From positions 1 through 64,000 of the forward strand of contig QZCP01000138.1 of assembly GCA_003956705.1 (NCBI GenBank): a stretch of 64,000 nt of DNA, written 5' to 3'. Positions 52,531 to 64,000 of this stretch are shown piece by piece (position 1 is the stretch's first letter; each line of letters starts with the position of its first letter). The translations under genes and the position numbers were made by a program. Origin of the DNA: Brevipalpus yothersi (taxonomy: Eukaryota > Arthropoda > Arachnida > Trombidiformes > Tenuipalpidae). Under the pieces are notes generated by a model. That model did not search any database. It saw only the letters and a list, made by a program, of their open reading frames with translations, and had not been told where the DNA came from.

Positions 52531-52734
52531 AAAATTTAGCCTAGCTGGTGGATTCCCTCCTTCAATAGTCTCGCTCATCATGAACATCATATTTCCACGT
52601 AATTCCAGACAAAGATCAAGAATATCAATCAGGCTAGAATAAGTAGGTGGGATATAGATCATGAGGTAGTTTCTGATCAAATCCAAGGAGTTCATCACAT
52701 CCAATGTATTTTTTACATGCATGTGTTTCATCAA
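52516..52734 (-). CDS. Unsupported minus-strand reading frame at the VPS35L 3' end
   Basis: A 72-residue frame of normal composition overlaps the last 15 bases of VPS35L and its 3' UTR on the opposite strand. It contains PPTYSSLIDILDLCLELRG. A possible acceptor (pyrimidine-rich, ending TTCTAG) lies inside it near 52635, and another exon-like minus frame with a GTGAGA donor lies at about 52843-52965, but I could not join the two convincingly in phase. No homology recognised. The VPS35L poly(A) signal lies just beyond it, so it may be chance. Confidence 0.15.
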   Translation of the reverse strand: MMKHMHVKNTLDVMNSLDLIRNYLMIYIPPTYSSLIDILDLCLELRGNMMFMMSETIEGGNPPARLNFLRNH

Positions 52735-52772
52735 ATTGATGATACATTATCACTTTTCGAATATATTTTTGG

Positions 52773-52778
52773 AATAAA
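52773..52778 (+). promoter_or_regulatory. Candidate poly(A) signal of VPS35L
   Basis: AATAAA about 243 bases past the VPS35L stop codon. Confidence 0.5.
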
Positions 52779-53163
52779 ATTTGGCTACAGTTATGGTTTT
52801 ATCAGATGATGTACACACCAATATCAACTCATCTCACCAGCATCAGGCTAGTCCATCTGGAATCATCTTCAACAGCGATCGCAGCACAAACCTCCTTTTG
52901 AAAATTACTCATGATCACCCGAATTTTTCTAACATCATAAAGTTTGGGTCGATATTCCATTGATCTCTAGAGCTCAGAAGGTATGTGTTGCACCCTCTCA
53001 GCAGTTCATATGGATTATCAAGAGATGATCAGCACAAAATAATGGTAGCAGGGGATTGAAAAACTGAGCATTTTAGATTTTGAACATAGGATTGCTTTAT
53101 TTTCATTCAAAGAGCTTTTGTTTTCCATATAAGGATTAGAATTTTTCACAAAGATTGAACCTT

Positions 53164-53169
53164 TTTATT
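53164..53169 (-). promoter_or_regulatory. Candidate poly(A) signal of the octopamine-like receptor
   Basis: TTTATT on the plus strand is AATAAA on the minus strand, about 60 bases past the receptor stop codon. Confidence 0.45.
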
Positions 53170-53227
53170 ATTATTATTATTACATTATCAGTGGTATAAT
53201 TATGTCATATTTTTTTTAGAATAATTT

Positions 53228-56200
53228 TTACTTGAAAAGTATTTTTCGGAAAGCTTTACGAAAATCTCGATTAAAAACGGTATAAATTATCGGATTGATG
53301 GCTGAATTACAATAACCAAGCCAATAGCCAAACTTGAGTAGCTTATCCACAGTGCATCGCTTACAGAGGCCACTTAATAGATACATAACAAAGAATGGTA
53401 CCCAAGCCATTATGAAGGAACCCATAATCAAGCCCAATATTAGTGTCGCCCGACGTTCTCTTGCTTTAGCCACTTTTCGCCGATGACGTTCCGCATCTGA
53501 TGGTGTATGATGTCCACTCGATGGTGGTGTCTGATATTGTACTTTACCTTTCCGTTTACCCTTCCGATAGCCACCCGATCCAGACTGTCTGTTGGATGAA
53601 TTGCTTGCCGATTTACTATCCGATTCACCACTTTCATTACACAGATCACTGTCATCATAATCTGCAATCGACATACTGGAACCATACGGTGATCGTGCCA
53701 ATTTGGGTGCACTTAAATACAATTTACTTTCTAAGGCCACTGAACCACTCTTGGACACAGGTGATTCAACTGTATCCGAATCATCATCAGCAGATATCAT
53801 CTTATTACCACTGCCAATCGGTGGATGTCCACCATTTTGTCTTAAAATTGATGGTAACGTTGTGGTGGTTGTTCCGGGTGATATTGTGCTCACCAAGGCA
53901 CATATTTCGTTGGCATTCTTTTTGTCCGATTTTGATTCTCGATTCTTATTGCTTCCTCGTATAGATATTCTTAATTTGGGACATTTCTTCTTCTTTGGCA
54001 CCGGTATATCATTCTCATCCGGTCGATCAAGATTGTCACTATTGCGACGATAATTCATATCGTTCATTTCTCGTGAATCAATTTCCTTATTGTTACCACT
54101 ATTGTGTGAACTATTGGATCGATTCGATGTGGTGGATAGTAGTGATGATGGTGGAACTGGATGATTGTTTATCGATGATCTATCATCACTCCGTACACTG
54201 GAAACATTTGGAGTGGGACAAATTTGGGATAATCGGCGAAGTTGCTTATTTTCCGGTGTTTCAACCACTATTTGAGGTGGACTACGAGTGGTCGGCGATA
54301 CGGATGGGGTTGCACAATTTGATGGACACTGATGATGATCATTTGGTGTACAAAAATTGGTTATACCTTCATCAGCATCGAACACCGTATCGTTGGGTGA
54401 AAAAGTCACTTTCGGTGTTGGAGTTGTCGGTGTTTCCGGTCGAGAATCACCATAATGGTGGGATTCATTGCGATACTTGAGACTTGATCTTTCCGTTGAA
54501 CTTCGACCGATTGCTGTTGTCACTGATCCACTTGTACAAATCAGTGGAGAACTAACAGTTCGAGTTGCCATCGGCTGAGTGGCTGAAGAGACATTTGAAC
54601 TATTGAAATCATTTGCGTTATTGTTGTTGTTGTTGCTGTTACTATTATTATTATTATTATTATTACTGTTATTATTCGTTCTATTTGTGGAGGGATCCTG
54701 TGGAATAAGAAAGAGAGAGAAAAAGAAAATTCAGTTTGTTATTGTTAGTAATCGATTGTTTTTGCAATGTTCAACTCAACAGTAATCATTATCGAAACGA
54801 TGTGACTCTCTCAAAAAGTTTGATTGGATAATTGGATTATTGGCTAATCGGCTTTCGTTCACCGTTATTGAACTTTGATGATAACTTTGGATATATTTAC
54901 TCTGTGGAACCTGGAATCTATCGAACGCTTGGGTATTCCGTAGAGTAGAGAATAGCAAAAAAAATGACATCACCAAAATTTAACCAACCTTAGAATTAAA
55001 AATATTGGATGCTGTCGAATTAGCAGCTGGGAATGTGGAACATTGGTCCGAATTTTGGGCTCCATCCGGTGGACTTGGATTACTCAAAGACGTACAGGTA
55101 GTGGTTGTTGTCGATTTATCTCGTATAGGATCATTAGTCACCTCTGGTTGTACCAAAAATTTTCTCTTCTTCACATGTTTACGGGCTCTTGAACGTGCGG
55201 CGAAAAATATTTTCACATAAACAAAAACCATCACAACTGCTGGCCCATAAAAAGAGCCAACCGATGAGTATATAACGTAACCAGAATCATTACTTAATTC
55301 ACATTCACCGGGTGACATCTCTTTCTTCCAACCCACAAGAGGTGGCAATGATACGAGAGCGGAAAATATCCACACAAAGCATATCATCGCTATTGCACGT
55401 GAAGGTGTCCGTTTTTTCAGATACTCAACCGCCTGGGTCACTGACCAGTAGCGATCTAATGATATTAGGCATAGATTGTTGATTGATGCGGTGCACAGTA
55501 GAACATCCAGAGCATGATGTATATCACACCACAATTCACCGAATATCCAATAGCCCATCAGCTCATATGCTAATGAGAAGGGCATAATTACTAGACCTAA
55601 CAGTAAATCGGATACAGCTAGTGAGGCGATAAACCAATTTTGTACAGTTTTCAATGATTTTTCGGTTGTAATTGCTATACACACCAATAAATTGCCCACA
55701 ACAACTAGTATCATGATAATGGTGATAAAAAAGGCCAACAATACGATGGATAGTGTTGTGTAGCCACTTTTTGGATGTGGTATTGAATATAAAAATTGTA
55801 GATCCGAATCAAGCCACGGAAAAAGTGCACTATTATCGGAGGTAACCGGTGAACTGGAAGATATAATATCTTCATCGGAAGATGAACGATTGAATAGTAG
55901 TGAACTTTCCAAACTTGAATGTAATTCGGATGCTGAGGAAGAATTAAAATTCATCGAGGACAATAGTGGTGCAAAGAAGGTATCATTTAACGAAATCACT
56001 TCGGAAGAAGAGGATAGTGATGAGGATGAGGATGAAGATGATGATGAAGTTGCAGATGCCACAAGGCTTGAAAGAAGAGAAAAGGATGGAAACATTGGTG
56101 AACCTATGGAAAGGATGAAAAAGGTACAGATTATTGATGTATCTAAATTTTTGGGTGGAGAATATCATGAATCGTGCTTTTCGGGAATCCCACAATTTTC

Positions 56201-56691
56201 CAATCAACCTTACCTCTTGATGAGATTCGAGGTTGTAGGAGTGATGAGAAAGAGAATGATGAAGATGTGGACTCATTCATCGTTTCAATTGTGTCTTCTA
56301 AAAATGAGGAAGAAGAATGATATTGGGCACTATTGACCGTATCCTCTGAGACTACGGTCGAAGGAGAAGATGAAAAGGAAGAAGGAAAACTGTGATTAAC
56401 GAATGAGCCAACCAATTCTAGTGGATTAAAATATAATTGATAATAAGTATTGTCCGTAATGGTTGTATCATCTTTCAAATCGTATGATGACGATGATTCG
56501 GAAGATGATGTTGACGATGATCCTATACTGGTAATCGGATTGGCATTTGTGTATGTTGATAAATAAGTGGCCGCAATTGCAGTAGTGGCTGCTGTTGTAG
56601 CCACTTTGTGTGCATATTTTCTGATAGCATTCTTGCCACCAGAATATGATGTTCCAAAATCTTTTGGAATACTTGAAACAACATCGGTCAT
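53228..56691 (-). CDS. Octalpha2R: Alpha2-adrenergic-like octopamine receptor (class A aminergic GPCR)
   Basis: This is a predicted plasma-membrane receptor for a biogenic amine, probably octopamine, coupled to Gi. Three minus-strand exons, 56691-56214, 56103-54989 and 54697-53228, give about 1020 residues. The extracellular N-terminus is about 270 residues, Ser-rich with several N-glycosylation sequons. TM1 starts near residue 275. TM3 carries the amine-binding Asp in HHALDVLLCTASINNLCL and an intact DRYW motif, followed by VTQAVEYLKKRTPSR, which strongly resembles the alpha2-adrenergic ITQAIEYNLKRTP-type loop. TM5 has YVIYSSVGSF. The third intracellular loop is huge, about 490 residues, with Ser/Asn/Pro-rich low complexity and a poly-Asn run encoded by AAT/AAC codons. 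TM6 reads MAWVPFF (usually CWxPFF) and TM7 NPIIY, then a short FNRDFRKAFRKIL tail, typical of alpha2-type receptors. A related dopamine or serotonin identity is less likely but cannot be excluded by eye. Confidence 0.85.
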
Positions 56692-57560
56692 CTTAGCCTT
56701 TGGAATCAGGCATCCAATGAATCAAATGATATATAGTGTATATAATGTGTCTGTGTGTGAGTGAGTGTGTATGCCTGTGTATGCTGGTTAATTAATCTTT
56801 CAAATTCGAAATACTTGTGGAAAGCGTATTTTTGTGTGCAAAAATTTGGAAAATATTAACATTTTTTTCTTAAGTTAAAATTCCTCAAATCAACAATAAC
56901 TAATAATAATCTAATATATTTTGATTTTGATTTTCTTAACAATTTGAGATTCTCATTGGATGATTCCAAAATTTCGTTATATTCCTGGGTGTGAGTGTAA
57001 GTATGACTTTTTTTTCTTGCTTGCAATACTTTTGATCAATTATTGGATTCTTTTTCTTTCGTCTGTGTTGCATTGTCCATGTTGATTGATGAGAATTTTG
57101 CTCACGGCGAATGAAGTGTGCTCATTGATATTATAGATAATAATATTCATAAAATTATTAATCAATTCATCTGAAAAGAGACAAAAAGAGTCACCATGAA
57201 TACAATTGATTGACAAAAATAGGCAAGCAGAGCAGAGTACTCATGAAAATATCCAAAAAAAAGTGTCAACTTATAATTGTTGACAATAGCTACATCATTG
57301 CACCAAGAAAACCTGGAATATTGAGTCATATTTATTTCATTCTAATGATGGAAAAATTTGCATATGAAGGAGAAAACCGTCTTCCATTCTTCCACTTATA
57401 TTGCAATGATAATTTGATTAAAATGGATGTCAAATGCACATAACACACAGTGTTTTCAGCTTTTTGGTAAAATTAACTGCACAATGCTGGAAGGCAAGCT
57501 CATTCTTTTCCAGCTCATGGACTATTTTTCTCTTTCTCTAGTAGTCCATTTTATTAGGCA

Positions 57561-57561
<1 letters not shown>

Positions 57562-57629
<68 letters not shown>
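57562..57629. repeat. (GA)n microsatellite
   Basis: GA run of about 67 bases. Confidence 0.96.
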
Positions 57630-57633
<4 letters not shown>

Positions 57634-58433
57634 TTCATAAGGATATATTCTTCCAGTAGAAGCTCTCTGGCAAATGTGGACATACTCTAATCATCCTTGC
57701 ATTTATGTGCCATTACAATGTGGACGATTTGGATGGAAAGTGATGGTATTGAATTCTCTTGAGAAAAGAGTGGACAAAATATGGAGTGTCAAAAGCGGAA
57801 AGTGAGAAAATCGTTGAAATAGAGGAAGAGAGAGAAAGGAAAAAGATCTTCTTTCTCTCTCTCTTTCTCTTCCATGAATGAGTGTCACAGAAAGTGCTCG
57901 AAGATTTGTCAACCATGGATAGAAATTAATTTAAATTTGATTCATGTCATTCCACACGGAATGTAGGAAGAGAGAGAGAGAAATAGAGGGAGGAACGAAT
58001 ACATCTCTCTTGACACAAAATAATAATATATATATTTCAGCTTCAAAAAGATAGCCATCATTGTCAGAAACGTAGGGACGTTCATAGATCTTACTGATGC
58101 TAGTGTGCAGAGGATTGGCAACGAAACAGTGAAGAATGGTTTCAGTCAGCATCCGGGAATAGACCAGGGAATAGATAATATTTTGGCTAATGTTAACTGT
58201 ATGTGTGTGAAGAGAGAAAGAGATTCTCCTGAGACAGAAGCAAGCAATTAGTTTTCCAGTTCATGGGTACAAAGACAAAGGCTATCTGATATTGCTTTTT
58301 CTATTCATCTCTCTTTCTCTCTTCTTATTTCTCTTTTAGTTACTCATTTTTAAAAAAGGTTTATTGCATCATTCACTACTGACTATAGAAAGACCGTGAA
58401 ATTGATAAATAATGTGACTATGTGAGTAAAGGT

Positions 58434-58464
<31 letters not shown>

Positions 58465-58706
58465 GAAATACACAGATGAATTCTTTGAAGCATGCAAGTT
58501 TGCATTCACACTATCAATTATCGATATTGAGTAATGAAAAAAAAGAAGAAGCTGAAACCATCAAGTGAAAAGCAATAGAAGGTAAAAGCAAACAGGTCAT
58601 GAAATGTGACTGTAACTTTTTTCTTCTCTCTCTCTCTCTATCCAGAGGTGATAATGACAAGCAATCACTCTGGTGTATTCAAATTAGCAAGATTGGTTCA
58701 CTTCTC

Positions 58707-58741
<35 letters not shown>

Positions 58742-61700
58742 CTCTCTCTCTTTTTTCCCCATCTTATTCTTTTTGCTTTCTCTTTCTACTCTATCATGTT
58801 CCTCTGTTTTTGCTACACTTTCAGATGCCTAGCTAAGACCTTTTCATCTTCCATATATCCGTTCTCTTTATCTTGACCTTTTTTTCTGGGTGTTGAAGGA
58901 CAAAAAAGCAATCCAAATCGATCATTGAATGATGCTGGCCTGGTGGATGTTGGAGGATGAAGATTCATCTTCTTCCATCCAAGGGACTGAGAGAGAAAGA
59001 AATGAGTGATCTTATAGAGAGCGTTCAGGAATCAAGTGAATCAGCTGAATTGCAGATTAGTCAAAAGTGTTGATCAAGACATGCCTTTGAGTAAACTAAT
59101 CGGATGCATTCTAGTAGTAAGGTTCTTGTAGGATGTGATTAACTAGAATATATCATTTTCCCATTAGCTTAGGCATAATCTTGATCAATTTACCCAAGCA
59201 ATGTATCCTTTACTTCATCTTTTTTCATGGTGGATCGATTTTCTCTCTCTTTCTCTCTCTCTCTTTATTTCTTTCTTTCCCCTTCACCACTTACTTCACA
59301 TAACCAATCACTTTGATTATACTATTTTCTTCATCTTTAACCGATCAAAAATGGATCCTTAATCATGTTTCACACTAATTATCCACTCGTTTAATTAATA
59401 AAAGTATCAAATTATGTTGCCAGCCTCTCGTATATATGAGTGGCTATACACGCAAAGTTATTGTCTTAGCCATCCATTCTTTTATCAAACATTCAGTCCA
59501 CATCTTAATTCACATTCTCTCTTCATCTCCACTGTATACTGCCACTATATTACAGCATCCACACATCTTTCATCTCTTCATACTTTCTTATTCCTTTGCT
59601 TCTTCTTCTCATCTTCTCATCTTCGTTCTCTCTTCCGTTCTCTTAATTTTGTTCGGTTTGCCATCTTCAACCGATGTTGGACCACAAAGTGAACCAAATG
59701 AATTACGATACATCACCAGTAACATTTATAACAATAAAACCAATCCAAATCGATCATCACCATGAATCATTACTTTCTCTCTTCCTCTTCTTCTTCTCCT
59801 TCTTTCTTCTTTACTCATGGCAAAAGAATGAAATAGACCGAAGGAAGACATATTGGTCAAAAAGAATTGTATCATCTATCTCATGTATGGCACCTTTATT
59901 CCTAGGTCCTTCTACTGATATTTTCTTCCACTTTCTGTGCTCAAAATATCCAGGATAGAAGGTTTGGGTGTATGTGTGTTCTCTTTATTCCATTATATTG
60001 GGAACAGAAATTTGAACTATCCCAGGAGCTTATGAAAAATAGCGCACATACACACACAATTTTCAGCATCGTATTTTAGAGCAAAATTTCACTTAAAAAC
60101 ACAAATAGACAGAGACTATTTTAAGCTTAAAATTCAATGGCTAAATGGGGAAGCAAAACTGTATATACCAAGAGAATTTTCTTCTTTCCTTTCACCTTCA
60201 GAATGTCAATTAAGATAGATGATCGAGTGGGCTGTGATCAAAACTGAATAAATGGAAAGGATCATCCTAAAATGAGAATGTGGTCGACGATATGTAATAA
60301 GTGAGAAGTGCTGTTGGCAGAGTGGGCGAAAGGCAATCAACTTATCTGAGATATACATGAATTAACATTTTCGTTAACAATCAGAGAGGTATCAATCATT
60401 TCATGCTGGCTGATTGATAATGTAATACATATACTCACATGCACACACACACTTACCAGATCCACCCACTAAAGAATGACCTTTTTTGATGTGATAATTA
60501 AAAAGGTTATCCCCTCAAATTAGGGAAAGAGAGAGAGTGATAGAGAATCTGATTTATCCATCAATGAAGATACCAATTGAAGCATATGATTTATATCTAA
60601 CAAATTATAGTAAGTTATCTTTTCTCATTGAAATATATAGACAGTAGCAATATTTTTTCTTGGATATCCTCTTCTTCATGATATTCTTTTGTGATCTATT
60701 CTCTGATTGACCTCTTCCAGCGTCTCATCATCACAATTTTGGAGATGATAACGTCTGGATGGACAATGTTTCATCCCAAAAATCAAGGATAACATCTATA
60801 CTGTCGAGAGTTATTCAATCATACTCAAGAAGAAGATAGAACAGTTAGGTCCGAGAATCAATGGAGTGGGAATGTCTATCAAAATTGTGAATGTTGATCT
60901 GTAAGTGTTTCCCAATTCTCATCCACTTTTCCGATTCTCTATCACTTTGGAATGTCTACATGAATTGGTTGTCTGTACCATTGAATAAATGGCACACCAA
61001 AATGCTGAACTGCGATGATAATTGACATCTATGCCTGTCTAAGCATACAAATCTGATTGAATTGGCTAGATCTATTCTGATTGCTATGACGATGATTATA
61101 TGTCACAACCAATCAATGATTGGTACACAAAAGACTAGCAGAATGGATAAGGAACTGAAATAGTAACAAAAGTGTCAAGTCAAATTTTCACCTTAACTTT
61201 CATGGATCAATGATAAAAAGTAGCAAGAAATTGTTGAAAATATCGAGCAGTGCATAAAAGAGAAAAGGAATAAATGACTGAACACTGGTCACATAGAATT
61301 CATCGATAATCTAAAATCTCATGGTTTCTCATGGAAAAATTATTCTTTCAGTTCTGAGAGAAACTAAAATTTTTCATGGCAGAATTTTGCCTTCTATATT
61401 AACCCATTTCTTCTATCCATAGATTCAAACTTCAAGTAAACGCCGTTTTTTGTGTATGGATACAAAACTGAATAAATCATTCTCCATTCTTCTCTCTCAG
61501 ACAAAACAATCTTCAACCGTAAAAATACAGGTATTCTATTCGGAATCAAGCTTGAAGTTGATGTGTATAAATGAGTTGCCTGGGTTTACAGTCGTCAACC
61601 TTGCAAGGTAAAGAGAGAGAGAGAGAGGAAGAAGAAGAAAGGTATAATAAATTGAACCCTCTCGAGACTTGTCAGATATATCAAACGGAATACTCGAAAT

Positions 61701-63886
61701 ACAGCAACTATAATGCAAGATATATAAATAACTGTAGTGTAGGTGGAAGAGAGAGAGAGAGAGAGAGAGAGGAAAAATCACTCTCCAGTAAAACGCGTAT
61801 TTTTTTTCTCCTTATCTCTTTTACCACAAAATCTGCCAATTCGATAATCTGGTGAATTATAAATTGGGCGAAAAGTTCATAGTTTATGTGGGAATATATA
61901 TGTATATAAATTGAGTATGTACGATATAAATGGATGAAATTTACATAAGATAAATCAATTCAATCATTTTGCATTCCTCAGCAACACACTCGATAATGTA
62001 TATTTATATCCGGAGAAGCAAGAATATACATATAAATATGTATATCTCAATGTGGTTCATAACTTATTTTGATTGCCACATTCGGGTGGTTGATTTTGAT
62101 TATCAATCTTAACTCATCCATCTGCATTCTCCTGATTCTGAACTCATGATGATTCCAAAAAAGTTAACCAGAATAAAAAAAGTCTCCGGGAAAAGTGCGG
62201 AAATGAAAAGATCGAAATGTCGAGATGGTACATGGAAGGAAAAAAAGTTGGGTAATAGAAAAATAGGCTCATGCAAAGAAAATCGAAATCGTAAGAGAAG
62301 AGAGAGAAAGAGAGAAAGAGAGAGAGATGGAAAAAATATCATCCAGACATGATGATGAGAGAGAGAGAAAAAAGTTAATGAAACCATGGCAATGATTGCT
62401 ATGGGAAGTGAAGAGTGAAGCAAAGATAGAAGAAGCGTTAATTGAGATGATGAAGAAGCCCTGAGAAAGCATCAGTGTTGGAGCCTTTTTGATTCAATTT
62501 GCGTCTCATATTCAGAATACTCTAATCATGGATGACGTTGAGGAGAGAGAGAAAATCTCACTAGGTTGATCGGAATGTCGATATTGATACATCATGATGA
62601 TGATAAACATGAGATCAATAAGATCATCCAACAAACTTATAACGGAGATTTATTGCTCAAATAGACATACTTGTGCACCTTTTCTTGAGAAAAATATGGT
62701 CCACATTGCGTAAGTAAGAAATATTCATCTCTGGAATGGAACAATTTTCCAATATCTCCGTCTGGAATCATAATCACAATCGTTTCTCCAGAACAATATC
62801 CATTAGAATACACTGTCTTCATGATTGTACGCAACAGTAATACTCGAGGAAGCTTAAGCATGCTATAATGCAATCGAAATATTATCCACTTCAAAGTGAG
62901 ATACAATTTAAATAAGTCTCCAGTCACATTTTAACTTATTTCTTCGCGATGAAGATAAGATAAGAAAGAGTCTGTCTCTTACTTATTCCTCTCTCTCTCT
63001 CTACACTCGATTATTCCCTTGATTACTTTCCTTACGGTGCACAGTCAAACTCATTCCAGTAAGTTTAATTCATTTTTCAAGACGTCATTTTGCTTTTGCT
63101 ACTATATTCTTCTCGCCAGGGTGGAAAAATCCATCATCATCAAGGATGAATTCATTTTCCAGAATCTTCTGAGTGTATTTAGGAAACAACTCGTAATATA
63201 AATATATCTTTTGCTACACTTTATCGGGGCTTGAATTTTTCCTTCACTCTTTTTTCCCTTCTCTTTTGATAATGAGAAAAGTGTAGATGAAAATCTGTAG
63301 ACAAAAGTGATGAGAAAACTGAATGTGACTCTCGAGAAGATTCTCTGTTTACCTTACATCACTATTATATCATGAGAGAGAAAATAGAGAAAATAGAGAA
63401 TAGAGAATTCTGATTGAAGATTTCCAGGGTATCTTCTATCATTATCTTCTACCATCATTTCCACTCAATATTTGATTCACTTCAACTAGCTCCTTCACAC
63501 TCTTATCCAACTTTTATATCTCTCTTCTATTCTTTTCCTTGAGAAAGTAAGTGAGAAGAATATTGAGTAGAATAAAGTGATTGAGGGGAATATGTGTGTG
63601 TGTGTGTGGAAATATACTTCAACTAGCTACAGAAATTTTCGCTCAAACGAATTATTCTTTTGTTTGCTTTAATCAAGAATAAATTGATAAACTTTTATCG
63701 AAAAAAGATTCTGAAACTCTCCACTGTAATGATGATTTTTAGACACCCTCCAGTTGATCAAATTCATCCACTCGATGGTGTGTCTACCGAGTAAAGAGTT
63801 TCTAATGTAGATCTAAAATTCTGTGAATCATCAAGCTTCACAATTCCAGATAGCAAGAAGGTGAGAGTGGAAATTTTTATTCCTAC

Positions 63887-63890
<4 letters not shown>

Positions 63891-63943
<53 letters not shown>
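63891..63943. repeat. (TC)n microsatellite with a TCTA tail
   Basis: TC run of about 52 bases followed by a short TCTA repeat. Confidence 0.95.
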
Positions 63944-63945
<2 letters not shown>

Positions 63946-64000
63946 ATCTATCTATCTATCCATTTTGCTATCTGATGTATCCGGGCTCAATACCGTGAAA

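Larger units (their letters stand above)
52531..53227. other. VPS35L 3' UTR and convergent intergenic region
   Basis: Untranslated sequence between the convergent VPS35L and octopamine-receptor genes. Apart from the poly(A) signals and weak minus-strand frames, I see nothing definite. Confidence 0.5.
56692..64000. other. Right-hand region without a supported gene
   Basis: Upstream flank of the receptor gene followed by AT-rich DNA. It has GA tracts at 57562-57629 and about 58446-58466, TC tracts near 58702-58725 and 63891-63943, and CA/TG runs. A few non-repetitive frames (about 57260-57440 plus, 60757-60902 plus, 62637-62927 minus) are not long enough or matched well enough to call. Confidence 0.5.

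Noticed and set aside
53440..54480. Frames of 90-160 codons overlapping the third exon of the octopamine-like receptor
   Set aside because: Shadow frames of a real coding exon; composition is His/Tyr/Cys-rich and not protein-like.
55890..56336. Acidic plus-strand frame opposite the receptor N-terminus
   Set aside because: It is the complement of the Ser-rich receptor coding sequence.

Overview
This is a eukaryotic, almost certainly arthropod, genomic window, and a mite or other chelicerate would fit best. The DNA is AT-rich. It is full of long TC/GA microsatellites, and its genes have canonical GT-AG introns, many only 50-250 bp and a few of several kb. The animal and arthropod signal comes from a Shaw-type voltage-gated K+ channel, an alpha2-adrenergic-like octopamine receptor, cyclin D, a SOX-type HMG-box factor and VPS35L. 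The species assignment is inference only.

Layout: 1-1900 carries the 3' part of a WDR55-like gene (+). 1901-5158 shows no supported gene. 5159-7202 is a complete four-exon cyclin D gene (+). 7203-16738 is a gene-poor stretch with an assembly gap at 10655-11404. 16739-17888 is a secreted trypsin-like serine protease (+, four exons). 18387-19591 is the ribosome biogenesis factor RPF2 (+, four exons), convergent with NDUFA12 (-, 19897-20542, three exons). 21940-23463 is the ELL-associated factor EAF (-, two exons). 24680-25540 is a broken, intron-containing, inverted copy of part of the Shaw channel gene. 25988-28318 is a SOX/HMG-box gene (+, four exons). 29177-45696 is the intact Shaw channel gene (-, seven coding exons over 16.5 kb), with a second assembly gap (40029-40202) and, in its first intron on the opposite strand, a tRNA-Ile(AAT). 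48251-48710 is an unrecognised two-exon gene (-), divergent from VPS35L (+, 49415-52530, two exons). 53228-56691 is a very long aminergic GPCR (-, three exons). 56692-64000 has no supported gene.

The genes are unrelated housekeeping, signalling and neural genes. There is no operon, CRISPR array, viral region or recognisable transposase. The most interesting structure is the pair of Shaw-derived inverted repeat arms flanking the SOX gene. One exon is badly decayed in the extra copy, but the adjacent intron and pore exon are almost identical to the intact gene, which points to gene conversion between the arms. I did not find a new multi-gene system. Exon coordinates were worked out by hand from splice sites and reading frame, and each multi-exon model closes in frame.
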